64,000 nt of DNA from Gallionella straubiae. GTDB lineage: Bacteria > Pseudomonadota > Gammaproteobacteria > Burkholderiales > Gallionellaceae. This document shows positions 55,018-63,746 of the stretch, one piece after another (the first letter of the stretch is position 1; each line of letters begins with the position of its first letter). Where the stretch lies: the NCBI RefSeq assembly GCF_051257895.1, contig NZ_CP194331.1, positions 1,488,001 to 1,552,000 of the forward strand, written 5' to 3'. The position numbers and the translations under genes are program-made. A model generated the notes under the pieces. That model was not told the DNA's origin. It saw nothing but the letters and a program-made list of their open reading frames with translations, and did no database searches.

Positions 55018-56522
55018 GGTATCGCCCTCCATCTTTCCAGCGCGTCCGCGGCGACCGCCACATCGCTGAACGGATGCTTCACGCCGGCAATTTCCTGGTA
55101 GTCCTCATGCCCCTTGCCCGCGATCAGCACGGTGTCGCGTTGCCGCGCCATTCCGACGGCACGTGCTATGGCCGCGGCGCGCTCGACGACGGCCTCGTGC
55201 TTGCCCATGTCCATGCCGCCGAGGATTTCGTCGATGATGCGCTGCGGATCCTCGCTGCGCGGGTTGTCGCTGGTGACGATGCAATGGTCGGCAAACTTCT
55301 CGGCGACCCGCCCCATCATGGCGCGCTTGCCGCGGTCGCGGTCGCCGCCGCAGCCGAACACGCAGATCAGCTTTCCGCCCGAGGACGCGCCTACCTCGCG
55401 CAGCGTCAGCAGCACCTTTTCCAGCGCATCCGGCGTGTGTGCGTAGTCCACGATGACCGTCGGCTGCCCTCCACCACCGACCCGCTGCATGCGCCCGGCC
55501 ACCGCCTGCACCCTGCCCAAGGACTGCACTGCCTGGTCCAGTTCGATGCCGCTCGCCAGCAGCACCGCAAGCACCCCGAGCAGATTCGCCGCGTTGAAGC
55601 GGCCGACCAGCCTGCTGTTTATTTGCGCCCCGCCCCAGCTAGTATGCACATCGAGCCGCAGGCCCTGTCCGCTCATCTCGGCAAGGTTGCCGTACACCAT
55701 GCGCAGTCCATGGCGCTCGGCCAGTTGCAGGGCGGCATCGCTCATGCCGTAGCCGATCACCTCCGCGCTGCCGTCGCGCAATTGCTCGGCCAGTTCCGCG
55801 CCGAAGGCATCGTCGAGATTCAGCACCGCATATTTCAGTTGTTCCCAGTCGAATAGCTTGTGCTTGCTCGCCGCGTAGCTTTCCATGTCGCCGTGATAAT
55901 CGAGATGGTCGCGGCTCAGATTAGTCAGCAGCGCCACGTCGAAACGTGCGCCGTTCACCCGCCCCTGCGCCAGCGCGTGCGAGGACACCTCCATCGCCAC
56001 GGCCTGCGCATCGGCGCGCAAATAATCCGCGAGCAGGCCATGCACGCGGATCGCATCCGGCGTGGTGTTGGCACTGGGTTGCAAACTTTCGACGAAGCCG
56101 TTGCCGAGCGTGCCGATCAGCGCGCATTTCTTCCCGACATCGTTCAGCGCATGCGCGATCCAGTGGCTGGTGGAGGTCTTGCCGTTGGTGCCGGTCACCC
56201 CGACCAGCCACAGCTTTTCGGAAGGCGCGCCATACACCGCGTCCGCGAGCCATCCCGCCTTGTGCCGCAGGTCGCTCACCGCGAGGTTGGGAATCTGCCA
56301 GGCGTCGTTCCAGGCGAAATGCTGCGCCTCCCCCCCGGATAAAAGCTTTTCATAAATTACCGCATTCGCGCCCTGTGCGATCGCCTGCGCGATGAACTGC
56401 CGGCCATCCGCCTTCTCGCCCGGATATGCGACGAAGGTATCGCCCGGCCGCACCGCGCGGCTGTCGGTCACGAGGCGCGTGATTTTTACGTTCAGCTCTC
56501 TTAACCGATCAAAGGGAAACAT
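55014..56522 (-). CDS. murE: UDP-MurNAc-L-Ala-D-Glu meso-diaminopimelate ligase
   Basis: A 502-residue Mur ligase adding meso-diaminopimelate. LVTDSRAVRPGDTFVAYPG, the P-loop VGVTGTNGKTSTSHWIA, LTNLSRDHLDYHGDME and the DNPR motif (IVTSDNPRSEDPQRI) that selects diaminopimelate over Lys are present, indicating a Gram-negative-type wall. The start at 56522 gives a 1-base TGATG overlap with ftsI. Reading upstream of it is a shadow of ftsI. Confidence 0.96.
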   Translation of the reverse strand: MFPFDRLRELNVKITRLVTDSRAVRPGDTFVAYPGEKADGRQFIAQAIAQGANAVIYEKLLSGGEAQHFAWNDAWQIPNLAVSDLRHKAGWLADAVYGAPSEKLWLVGVTGTNGKTSTSHWIAHALNDVGKKCALIGTLGNGFVESLQPSANTTPDAIRVHGLLADYLRADAQAVAMEVSSHALAQGRVNGARFDVALLTNLSRDHLDYHGDMESYAASKHKLFDWEQLKYAVLNLDDAFGAELAEQLRDGSAEVIGYGMSDAALQLAERHGLRMVYGNLAEMSGQGLRLDVHTSWGGAQINSRLVGRFNAANLLGVLAVLLASGIELDQAVQSLGRVQAVAGRMQRVGGGGQPTVIVDYAHTPDALEKVLLTLREVGASSGGKLICVFGCGGDRDRGKRAMMGRVAEKFADHCIVTSDNPRSEDPQRIIDEILGGMDMGKHEAVVERAAAIARAVGMARQRDTVLIAGKGHEDYQEIAGVKHPFSDVAVAADALERWRAIP

Positions 56523-58252
56523 CAGACTTCCTCCCTGACGACGTCCGCCGGCGGCGCGATCACGTTGTCGAGCGGCGCATCGTTCGGCACGTTGAGCGCA
56601 TGCAGCGCAGCGCCCGTCACCTTGCTGAACACCGGCGCGGCAACCAGCCCGCCGTAATACTGGCCGTTGTCCGGCTCGTCGATCATCACCGCCACGACGA
56701 GGCGTGGGTTCGAGGCCGGCGCGAAGCCGACGAAGGAGGCGACATAGCGGTCGATGTAGCGACCGCCTTCCAGCTTGTGCGCGGTGCCGGTCTTGCCCGC
56801 GACGCGGTAGCCGACCACCTGCGCCAGCGGCGCCGTGCCGCCGGGCTGCACCACCAGCTCCAGCATGCCGCGCAGCGTGCGCGCGGTGGCGTCGGAAAAC
56901 ACTTTTTTCCCGGTTGCGGGCGCATCCAGTTTGAGCAGCGATATGGGCTTGAGTTCGCCGTCGCTGGCGAACACGGTATAGGCGCGCGCGAGTTGCAGCA
57001 GGTTCACCGACATGCCGTGCCCATAGGACATGGTGGCCTGCTCGATGGGGCGCCAGGTTTTCGCGTCGCGCAACCTGCCCGATGCCTCGCCGGGGAAATT
57101 GCTGCCGGTCTGCGCGCCAAAGCCGCTGTCCGATAGGCTCTGCCACAGCGTCGCGGACTCCATCGACAGGGCGATCTTCGCCGAGCCGATGTTGCTCGAC
57201 TTCTGGATGATCTGCGCCACGGTCAGCATCGATTCCGGATGCGTGTCGTGTATCTTCTTGTTGCCCACGGTCAGCACGCCGCGCTCGGTGCTGATGACCG
57301 TTTCCGGTTTCACCTTGCCCTGTTCGATCGCGGTCGCGACGGTGAACGGCTTCATCGTCGAGCCCGGCTCGAACAGGTCGGCGATGGCGCGGTTGCGCAT
57401 CGCCTGGCTGCCGACCTTGCTGCGGTTGTTGGGGTTGTAGGCGGGATAGTTGGCGAGCGCGAGCACCTCGCCGCTCTTCGCATCGAGCACCACCACCGCG
57501 CCGGCCCTGGCCTTGTGCTGTTTCACCGCATCGGCCAGCTCGCGGTAGGCGAGGTGCTGCACCTTGCTGTCCAGGCTCAGCGCGATGTCGCTGCCCGGCT
57601 TGGGCGCGCGCAGGCTGCCCGCGTCCTCGACGATATGCCCGCGCCTGTCCTTGATGACGCGCTGGCTGCCGGACTTGCCGGCCAGCCGCTCCTGCAGCGC
57701 CAGTTCCAGCCCTTCCTGCCCGTTATCGTCCAGCCCGGTGAAGCCCAGCGTCTGCGCGGCCTCTTCCCCCGCGGGGTAGTAGCGGCGGTATTCGCGCTGC
57801 AATGAAATACCGGGAAGATTGAGGCTCACCACCTTGCCGGCCTGATCGGGAGGCAGGTGGCGCTTGAGATAGACGAAATCGCGCGAGGTGTCGGACAGAC
57901 GGTTTTTCACTTCTTCGACGTTCATGCCGAGCGCCTGCGCGAGCTGTTTGATCTGCCGGCCGTCGGCTTCGACATCCGCCGGGCTGGCCCAGGCCGATTC
58001 CACCGGCGTGCTCACGGCCAGCGGCTCGCCGTTGCGGTCGGTAATCATGCCGCGATGCGCGACGACTTCGATCACGCGGCTGTAGCGGGCGTTGCCTTTC
58101 TCCTGCAGGAAGTCGTCGTGCATGACCTGCAGGTACACCCCGCGGCCGAACAGCCCGGCCAATCCGGCGAGCAGCACCACGAATAACGCGGTGGCGCGCC
58201 ATCCGGGCAGTTCTGCCGTGATGTCTTGATGTGCGCTGGCCGCATAATTCAT
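56522..58252 (-). CDS. ftsI: Septal peptidoglycan transpeptidase FtsI (PBP3)
   Basis: A 576-residue bitopic class B penicillin-binding protein. The membrane helix lies near residues 20-42 (ATALFVVLLAGLAGLFGRGV). The pedestal domain contains AHRGMITDRNGEPLAVSTPV. In the transpeptidase domain the catalytic Ser is in FEPGSTMKPFTVA, followed by SSNIG and KTGTAHK. It overlaps ftsL by 4 bases. Confidence 0.96.
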   Translation of the reverse strand: MNYAASAHQDITAELPGWRATALFVVLLAGLAGLFGRGVYLQVMHDDFLQEKGNARYSRVIEVVAHRGMITDRNGEPLAVSTPVESAWASPADVEADGRQIKQLAQALGMNVEEVKNRLSDTSRDFVYLKRHLPPDQAGKVVSLNLPGISLQREYRRYYPAGEEAAQTLGFTGLDDNGQEGLELALQERLAGKSGSQRVIKDRRGHIVEDAGSLRAPKPGSDIALSLDSKVQHLAYRELADAVKQHKARAGAVVVLDAKSGEVLALANYPAYNPNNRSKVGSQAMRNRAIADLFEPGSTMKPFTVATAIEQGKVKPETVISTERGVLTVGNKKIHDTHPESMLTVAQIIQKSSNIGSAKIALSMESATLWQSLSDSGFGAQTGSNFPGEASGRLRDAKTWRPIEQATMSYGHGMSVNLLQLARAYTVFASDGELKPISLLKLDAPATGKKVFSDATARTLRGMLELVVQPGGTAPLAQVVGYRVAGKTGTAHKLEGGRYIDRYVASFVGFAPASNPRLVVAVMIDEPDNGQYYGGLVAAPVFSKVTGAALHALNVPNDAPLDNVIAPPADVVREEV

Positions 58253-58563
58253 GGTTGTTGGTTTGCTCTGCCGTCAGGCTCTACCCGTATAAATTGAACT
58301 TGCCCGTTTGCGGGCAACTGCATCTGCAGCTGTCGCGCCGCGATCTTCTCCACCCGCGCCGGCGTGGCCCAGGTGCTCTGCTCCAGTTGCAACTGTCCCC
58401 ACTCAACGTCCATCTGCTGCGCAAGCTCCTTCTGCTTCTGCAGCTCGACATACAGCTTGCGCGCGCGGTGCTGCGAAGTGACCACGCTCAGCGCGCAGAC
58501 CACCACCGCCGCGAGCAGCAGCGCATTCAGTGCGCCCCCCTGCATCACATCGCTACGCCACAT
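58249..58563 (-). CDS. ftsL: Cell division protein FtsL
   Basis: A 104-residue bitopic protein: a short cytosolic tail, a membrane helix (LNALLLAAVVVCALSVVTS), then a leucine-zipper-like periplasmic coiled coil (RKLYVELQKQKELAQQMDVE, residues about 33-65). This is the FtsL/FtsB/FtsQ scaffold component, identified by size, topology and position between rsmH and ftsI. The ATG at 58563 overlaps rsmH by 11 bases. A Met six codons later is an alternative start. Confidence 0.9.
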   Translation of the reverse strand: MWRSDVMQGGALNALLLAAVVVCALSVVTSQHRARKLYVELQKQKELAQQMDVEWGQLQLEQSTWATPARVEKIAARQLQMQLPANGQVQFIRVEPDGRANQQP

Positions 58564-59488
58564 CGCTGCGCTCCGCCACGCGCATCACCGCGCTGCGCGA
58601 GCGCGGGTTGGCCTTCACTTCCGCCTCAGCCGCGCGCACGGCCTTGCCGACCAGACGCATCCGCCCCTGCGGCACTTCGCTCGCGCGGATCGGCACATCG
58701 CGCGGCAGCTTGTCGCCCTCCGCCATGTCGCGCATGAAGCGCTTCACGATGCGATCCTCCAGCGAATGGAAACTGATCACCGCGAGCCGCCCCCCGGCCT
58801 TGAGGTGCGTCACACATTCCGGGAGCACCCTCTCAAGCTCTTCGAGTTCCCCGTTGAGATAAATCCGTATAGCCTGAAAGGTGCGCGTTGCCGGGTTCTG
58901 CCCGGCTTCGCGGGTACGTACCGCTTTGCCAACCAGCTCGACGAGCTGCCGCGTGGTGTGGATGGGCTGGACTGCGCGCGCCGCAACAACCGCCCTTGCA
59001 ATCTGCTTAGCAAACCGTTCTTCGCCGTAATCACGTATCACCTCCGTCAGCAAACCTTCATCCGCCGTCGCCAGCCACTCGGCCGCGGTCATCCCGCTGC
59101 TGGTGTCCATGCGCATGTCCAGCGGCGCATCGAAGCGGAAACTGAAACCGCGCTCCGCCTCGTCCAGTTGCGGCGACGACACCCCGAGATCCAGCAGTAT
59201 GCCGTCCACCTTCGCCACACCCTCTTCGCGCAGCACTTCCGCGAGCTGCGCGAAACCGCGATGCACCATCCGGAAGCGCGCATCGCGCCATGCCTTGCCA
59301 ACCGCCACCGCCGCCGGATCCTTGTCCAGCGCGATCAGCCTGCCTTCACTGCCCAACCGTTCGAGTATCCGCGCGCTATGCCCGCCGCGCCCGAACGTTC
59401 CGTCCACATAGATGCCGTCCGGCCTGATCGCGAGTGCCTCGACAGCTTCATTCAGTAATACTGTGGTGTGGGCTAAGCCCTCACTCAC
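58553..59488 (-). CDS. rsmH: 16S rRNA m4C1402 methyltransferase
   Basis: A 311-residue SAM-dependent enzyme that N4-methylates C1402 of 16S rRNA in the P site. HTTVLLNEAVEALAIRPDGIYVDGTFGRGGHSARIL holds the SAM-binding loop. DGILLDLGVSSPQLDEAERGFSF and AVISFHSLEDRIVKRFM are the catalytic and family motifs. The start overlaps the mraZ stop (ATGA). Confidence 0.97.
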   Translation of the reverse strand: MSEGLAHTTVLLNEAVEALAIRPDGIYVDGTFGRGGHSARILERLGSEGRLIALDKDPAAVAVGKAWRDARFRMVHRGFAQLAEVLREEGVAKVDGILLDLGVSSPQLDEAERGFSFRFDAPLDMRMDTSSGMTAAEWLATADEGLLTEVIRDYGEERFAKQIARAVVAARAVQPIHTTRQLVELVGKAVRTREAGQNPATRTFQAIRIYLNGELEELERVLPECVTHLKAGGRLAVISFHSLEDRIVKRFMRDMAEGDKLPRDVPIRASEVPQGRMRLVGKAVRAAEAEVKANPRSRSAVMRVAERSDVA

Positions 59489-59931
59489 AACGAGAAGCCC
59501 TCCAGCTCAGGCGGCAGCTCGCCTTCCATGAACGACAGCGCGGCTTCCTGCTGCGCCTGCCACTTCGCCTCGTCCCACAATTCGAATTTGTTGCCCTGGC
59601 CGACCAGCATCACGCGCTTGTCGAGCGCCGCGTAGCCGCGCAGGGTCGGAGAGATCAGCACGCGCCCCGCGCCGTCCATCTCCACCTCCTCGGCATAACC
59701 GATCAGGCGGCGCTGCAGCGCGCGGATTTTCGGGTTGAGCGCGGAGAGCTTGAGCAGCTTGTCGCGGATCGGTTGCCAGTCGGGCTGCGGATAAACCAGC
59801 AGGCAGCCGTCGGCATCGGCAGTCAGCACCAGCTTGCCCGCGCAATGCGCAAGCAGCATATCGCGATGCCGCGCCGGAATCGCGAGCCTGCCCTTGCTGT
59901 CCAGATTAAGTTGCGCCGCTCCCTGAAACAT
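59485..59931 (-). CDS. mraZ: Transcriptional regulator MraZ
   Basis: A 148-residue DNA-binding protein with two SpoVT-AbrB-like repeats: NLDSKGRLAIPARHRDML near the start and MDGAGRVLISPTLRGYAAL in the middle. MraZ forms a ring and represses the dcw cluster by binding phased repeats upstream of its own gene. Four such repeats are present directly ahead of it. Confidence 0.96.
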   Translation of the reverse strand: MFQGAAQLNLDSKGRLAIPARHRDMLLAHCAGKLVLTADADGCLLVYPQPDWQPIRDKLLKLSALNPKIRALQRRLIGYAEEVEMDGAGRVLISPTLRGYAALDKRVMLVGQGNKFELWDEAKWQAQQEAALSFMEGELPPELEGFSL

Positions 59932-59940
59932 CCCTTAGCT

Positions 59941-60001
59941 CCACTTTTACCCACTTTTTACCACTTAGGCCCACTATATTTAAAAAAATCCAGCGAGTCA
60001 A
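59941..60001 (-). promoter_or_regulatory. dcw promoter with four MraZ boxes
   Basis: On the minus strand TTGACT (59996-60001) and TATAGT (59973-59978) are 17 bases apart, a near-consensus sigma-70 promoter. Starting within the -10, AGTGG pentamers recur exactly every 10 bases (plus-strand CCACT at 59971, 59961, 59951 and 59941), then the mraZ start follows. One helical turn per box is the known MraZ operator layout. Most studied operators have three boxes. Confidence 0.85.
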
Positions 60002-60187
60002 GCCGAAAAACAGGTTTTTTCTTTATGGGACAAGGAGTTAGCGAGGGAAGTTAATGCAAAACAAATACCCTTAAAAAGCAAGGTATTGCGCAAATAAGCT
60101 AAAGTTGTTTGTGATGAAAAGGTAGGGGGATTGGGTATTCGGGAGGGGCAGGACTACATCAACAAGATCGCGTCCCACGCGACCACT

Positions 60188-60236
60188 CAATGGTTGGCGG
60201 GCAGTTTGCCCGCCAACCATTGACCGCTTTGTTTTC
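60188..60236 (+). terminator. 16-bp perfect hairpin with weak T-run
   Basis: CAATGGTTGGCGGGCA (60188-60203) pairs with TGCCCGCCAACCATTG (60207-60222) around a 3-base loop, then CTTTGTTTTCC. Like the hairpin at 22291, it directly precedes a dispersed-repeat copy. No gene is seen from 60002 to 60187. Confidence 0.6.
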
Positions 60237-60470
60237 CATCCCCTGAGCGCCGCCGAGTAGCGCAAGCCGGTCAGGGGTAGTCCGACGAATATGTTTGAGC
60301 ACGTGGCCGCGCAGCGGATCGTGCGAGTTTATGAGGAGGCCTGACCGGCTGAGCAACGGAGGGAACCGCGCAGCGGCGGCAAACCGGGGTCGCCTTTTCT
60401 TGGGTTACTTTCTTTTGGCGACGCAAAAGAAAGTGACTAGCTGCCGGGCTACCCCCGGCGGTTTTGATTG
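60229..60470. repeat. Dispersed intergenic repeat, copy 3 (intact)
   Basis: An uninterrupted copy in the same orientation as copy 2 and inverted relative to copy 1. It reads CCATCCCCTGAGCGCCGCCG, GTAGTCCGACGAATATGTTT and finally AGCTGCCGGGCTACCCCCGG. It gives the empty-site sequence (GAGTAGCGCAAGCCGGTCAG) used to locate the IS110 insertion in copy 2. Confidence 0.85.
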
Positions 60471-60500
60471 GTGGGTATCGCTACGCTCAACCCATCCTAT
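60471..60500. repeat. Short GTGGGTA...CTCAACCCATCC repeat
   Basis: The same type of unit as 20660-20691, again lying directly beside a dispersed-repeat copy, which suggests the two are parts of one larger composite element. Confidence 0.55.
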
Positions 60501-60531
60501 ACTTATTGATGCCTTAAATATTTTATGCAAG

Positions 60532-61131
60532 TCATATCGTTTCGATGCTGGCATATCGATGCTTGAATTCAGAGGGGCTCACTTGGTATTCCCGGAACAA
60601 TGCTAGGGCTCGTGGCGATTTGACAGTAAGTGGATTTGTCGTAAGTTGGATCGCACCGGATCGCCCTGGCTTTATTCCACCCGCAATATTGATGGCCGCC
60701 TCATATGAAAGATCAAATATTACATAAGGAGAAGTCGGGTCCGCATAGAATGCCGAAAATCTCGGATCAGCATCACCGATAAGGAGTAGACGGTGGTACT
60801 GTTTTCTACCAAGCTCGCCGAATATTTTTGTCCACACCCACCTCCGTATCGGGCGACCTGCAATCGTACTCAAGAGTGATGAGTATTTAACTTCAAAGCA
60901 AAGCTCACTTTCTGATAATTCGAGATCATGCCCAGCACCTCGCTTGGAACGACGGGCAGAAACAAGTCTTGCAATCAAAGATTCCCCTCTTAATCCCTTT
61001 GCAATCGTAGGGTGGCCACGAAGGAACTCTAATTCATCCCGAAGGCGCGCATTCTCTTCTTCAAGCTCTCGTATGAGAGCAAACGCTCCTCGTACATTTC
61101 GTGGCCCTTGGGTAGATGAATGACGCGCCAT
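60532..61131 (-). CDS. Putative orphan PD-(D/E)XK nuclease with N-terminal coiled coil
   Basis: A 199-residue protein, AT-richer than its neighbours. Residues about 17-38 form a coiled coil (ALIRELEEENARLRDELEFL). A nuclease-like core follows: Glu50 in GLRGESLIARL, Asp69 in GAGHDLELSE, and Glu80-x-Lys82 in CFEVKYSS, the spacing of PD-(D/E)XK enzymes. TKIFGELGRKQYHRLLLIGD and the rest resemble restriction-like folds. No methyltransferase is adjacent. It lies between the dispersed repeat and aroC, 8 bases from the aroC stop. Confidence 0.55.
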   Translation of the reverse strand: MARHSSTQGPRNVRGAFALIRELEEENARLRDELEFLRGHPTIAKGLRGESLIARLVSARRSKRGAGHDLELSESELCFEVKYSSLLSTIAGRPIRRWVWTKIFGELGRKQYHRLLLIGDADPRFSAFYADPTSPYVIFDLSYEAAINIAGGIKPGRSGAIQLTTNPLTVKSPRALALFREYQVSPSEFKHRYASIETI

Positions 61132-61139
61132 AAGAAAAT

Positions 61140-62228
61140 TTATCGAATCTTCGGCATCCCGCAAACCACATCCCCACACTGCCCCCGCTGCCTCAACGCA
61201 TGATCCATCAACACCAACGCCACCATCGCCTCCGCAATCGGCGTCGCCCGCAGCCCCACGCAGGGATCATGCCGCCCTTCGGTGGAAACCTTCACGGCCT
61301 TGCCGCCTTTATCGATGGAGCCGCGCTCGATGCGGATGCTCGAAGTCGGCTTCACCGCATAGTGCGCGACGATGTCCTGCCCGGTGGAGATGCCACCGAG
61401 AATGCCACCCGCATTGTTCGACAGGAATCCATTCGGTGTGAGTTCGTCGCCGTGCTCGCTGCCCTTCTGCGCCACGCAGGCGAAGCCCGCGCCGATCTCG
61501 ACGCCCTTGACCGCGTTGATGCCCATGAGCGCGTAGGCGATCTCGGCATCGAGCCGGTCGAACACCGGCTCGCCGAGCCCGACCGGGACATTGTGCGCAA
61601 CGACCGCGAGCTTCGCGCCGATGGAGTCGCCGGACTTGCGCAGCGCGTCCATGTAGTCTTCGAGCGACTGCACGGCTTCGGCGTTGGGCGCGAAGAACGG
61701 GTTGTGGTCCACGTCGTCCCAACTCCTGAACGGAACGGCGATCTCGCCGAGCTGAGCGAGGTAGCCGCGCACGGTGACGCCGTATTTTTCCTTGAGCCAT
61801 TTCTTCGCGATCGCGCCCGCCGCGACGCGCCCCGCGGTTTCGCGCGCCGAGGCGCGCCCGCCGCCGCGGTAGTCACGGATGCCGTATTTTTGCCAGTAGG
61901 TGTAGTCGGCGTGGCCGGGGCGGAAGGTCTCGGCGATGCTGCCGTAGTCCTTGCTGCGCTGGTCCTCGTTGCGGATCAGCAGCGCGATCGGCGTGCCGGT
62001 GGTCCTGCCCTCGAACACGCCGGAGAGGATTTCCACGGTGTCGGATTCGCGGCGCTGCGTGACATGGCGCGAGGTGCCGGGCTTGCGCCGGTCGAGGTCG
62101 GGCTGGATGTCTGCTTCGCTCAGGGCCATGCCCGGCGGGCAGCCATCGACGATGCAGCCGATCGCCGCGCCGTGCGATTCGCCGAACGAAGTCACCGTGA
62201 ACAAGGTGCCGAAGGTGTTTCCAGACAT
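61140..62228 (-). CDS. aroC: Chorismate synthase
   Basis: A 362-residue FMN-dependent enzyme that forms chorismate from EPSP, the last shared step before Trp, Phe, Tyr and folate. GESHGAAIGCIVDGCPPG, RRKPGTSRHVTQRRESDTVEILSGVFEG, YGIRDYRGGGRASARETAGRVAAGA and the C-terminal GRHDPCVGLRATPIAEAM are canonical. The start is MSGNTFGTLF (62228). Nine further in-frame codons upstream are not conserved. Confidence 0.97.
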   Translation of the reverse strand: MSGNTFGTLFTVTSFGESHGAAIGCIVDGCPPGMALSEADIQPDLDRRKPGTSRHVTQRRESDTVEILSGVFEGRTTGTPIALLIRNEDQRSKDYGSIAETFRPGHADYTYWQKYGIRDYRGGGRASARETAGRVAAGAIAKKWLKEKYGVTVRGYLAQLGEIAVPFRSWDDVDHNPFFAPNAEAVQSLEDYMDALRKSGDSIGAKLAVVAHNVPVGLGEPVFDRLDAEIAYALMGINAVKGVEIGAGFACVAQKGSEHGDELTPNGFLSNNAGGILGGISTGQDIVAHYAVKPTSSIRIERGSIDKGGKAVKVSTEGRHDPCVGLRATPIAEAMVALVLMDHALRQRGQCGDVVCGMPKIR

Positions 62229-62326
62229 AACCAGCCTCATCGAAAGGATGCGCAAATAAGGCGCTCAGTTTAACATAGCGTCCCGCGCGGACACGCCACC
62301 CACTAACCATTACCGAAACCACGACC

Positions 62327-62677
62327 ATGCAGAAATTGACAGCGGAACAAATCGAACTCGGCCTCACGAATGCGGATGTCGCCGTACGCAAGGAATTCGC
62401 CGAGCGCAAGGATTACACGCCGAGCGCGGCGCAGATCGAGCGCGGCCTCACCGACGAGAGCCCCGAAGTCCGGGCGCGCTTCGCCGACCGCAAAGACTAT
62501 ATCCCGACGCCCGAGCAGATCGAGCGCGGTCTGACCGACCCGGCGGACAGCGTGCGCTACACCTTCGCCGAGCGTGAGGACTACACGCCGACTCCCGTAC
62601 AGATGGAGCGCGGCATGAAGGACCCGCACCGCTTCGTCAGGATGCTGTTCGCGCAGCGCATGGATGGTATGCATTAA
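62327..62677 (+). CDS. Small protein of four 28-residue tandem repeats
   Basis: A 116-residue protein made almost wholly of four repeats, each of the form (x)QIERGLTDxxxxVRxxFAxRKDYTPT: AEQIELGLTNADVAVRKEFA, AAQIERGLTDESPEVRARFA, PEQIERGLTDPADSVRYTFA and PVQMERGMKDPHRFVRMLFA. The pattern predicts two short helices per repeat, as in leucine-rich-variant or HEAT-like solenoids, suggesting a binding scaffold. No signal peptide or membrane segment is seen. I cannot name its function. Confidence 0.75.
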   Translation: MQKLTAEQIELGLTNADVAVRKEFAERKDYTPSAAQIERGLTDESPEVRARFADRKDYIPTPEQIERGLTDPADSVRYTFAEREDYTPTPVQMERGMKDPHRFVRMLFAQRMDGMH

Positions 62678-62680
62678 AAC

Positions 62681-62720
62681 TTCAACCACGAAGAGCACGA
62701 AGAACGCGAAGAAAAGCATC
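62681..62720. repeat. CCACGAAG-type repeat, left end only
   Basis: TTCAACCACGAAGAGCACGA, then AGAACGCGAAGAAAAGC, matches the left ends of the elements at 11897 and 37051. No inverse right end is found before the next gene. Confidence 0.6.
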
Positions 62721-62738
62721 AAGCCATATTTCAAAAAT

Positions 62739-63746
62739 ATGCCCACGATGAAAGCCATCCTGATGACCGCCGCCGGCAATGCCGATGTGCTGCAACTGCG
62801 CGAGATCGCCAAACCCGAACTTCCCTCGCCGCACCACCTGCGCGTGAAGCTCGCCGCCGCCGGGGTGAATCCCATCGACACCAAGCTGCGCGCCAATCCC
62901 GTCTATTATCCCGACAAGCTGCCCGCAATCCTTGGCTGCGACGGTGCGGGCATCGTCGAGGAAGTGGGCAGCGCGGTGACGCGCTTCAAGATCGGAGATG
63001 CGGTGTATTTCTGCAACGGCGGGCTGGGCGACGAGCCGGGCTGCTATGCCGAATACACCACGCTGCACGAGGAATACTGCGCGACGAAGCCCGCCAACCT
63101 ATCACTTGAGGACAGCGCCGCGCTGCCGCTGGTGCTCATCACTGCATGGGAGTCGCTCGTCGAGCGCGCCAATCTCAAGGCCGGGCAAACCGTGCTGATC
63201 CACGCCGCCGCCGGAGGCGTGGGGCATGTTGCCGTACAGCTTGCGCACCACCTCGGCGCGAACATCGCCGCGACGGTCGGCGACGAAAAAAAAGCCGGGC
63301 TCGCGCACGGCCTCGGCGCGGAAAAAATCATCGAGTACCGCGAGCAGGACTTCGTGCAGGAGACGCTGGACTGGACAAATGGCCGGGGCACGGATGTGGT
63401 ATTCGACACGGTGGGCGGCGAGACTTTCCTGCGCTCGCTCGATGCCGTACGCATCGGCGGCAAACTGGTCACCCTGCTCTCCACCCCGCTGTCACTCGCC
63501 GATGCGCAGAAAGCAAGGCTGCGCAACCTGTCGCTGTGCTACGACCTGATGCTCACCCCGCAGGTGATGAACCTGCACGAGGAACGCGTGCGCCAGCGCA
63601 AAATCCTCGAGGAGGCGGCGAAGCTCGTCGAGGCAGGCAGGCTCGGCGTGCTGGTGTCGCACAGGCTGCCGCTGGAGCAAGCGGCGACGGCGCATCGCAT
63701 GATCGAGGCGGGCGGCATGACCGGCAAGATCGTGCTGACGATGTAA
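62739..63746 (+). CDS. Quinone oxidoreductase / MDR-family alcohol dehydrogenase
   Basis: A 335-residue medium-chain dehydrogenase/reductase. The N-terminal GroES-like domain has LPSPHHLRVKLAAAGVNPIDTKLR and GCDGAGIVEEVGSAVTRFKIGD. The NADPH-binding motif is VLIHAAAGGVGHVAVQLAHHLGA, and VVFDTVGGETF follows. It lacks the structural-zinc Cys cluster, as in zeta-crystallin-like NADPH:quinone reductases. The starts at 62739 and 62748 are both possible. Confidence 0.88.
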   Translation: MPTMKAILMTAAGNADVLQLREIAKPELPSPHHLRVKLAAAGVNPIDTKLRANPVYYPDKLPAILGCDGAGIVEEVGSAVTRFKIGDAVYFCNGGLGDEPGCYAEYTTLHEEYCATKPANLSLEDSAALPLVLITAWESLVERANLKAGQTVLIHAAAGGVGHVAVQLAHHLGANIAATVGDEKKAGLAHGLGAEKIIEYREQDFVQETLDWTNGRGTDVVFDTVGGETFLRSLDAVRIGGKLVTLLSTPLSLADAQKARLRNLSLCYDLMLTPQVMNLHEERVRQRKILEEAAKLVEAGRLGVLVSHRLPLEQAATAHRMIEAGGMTGKIVLTM

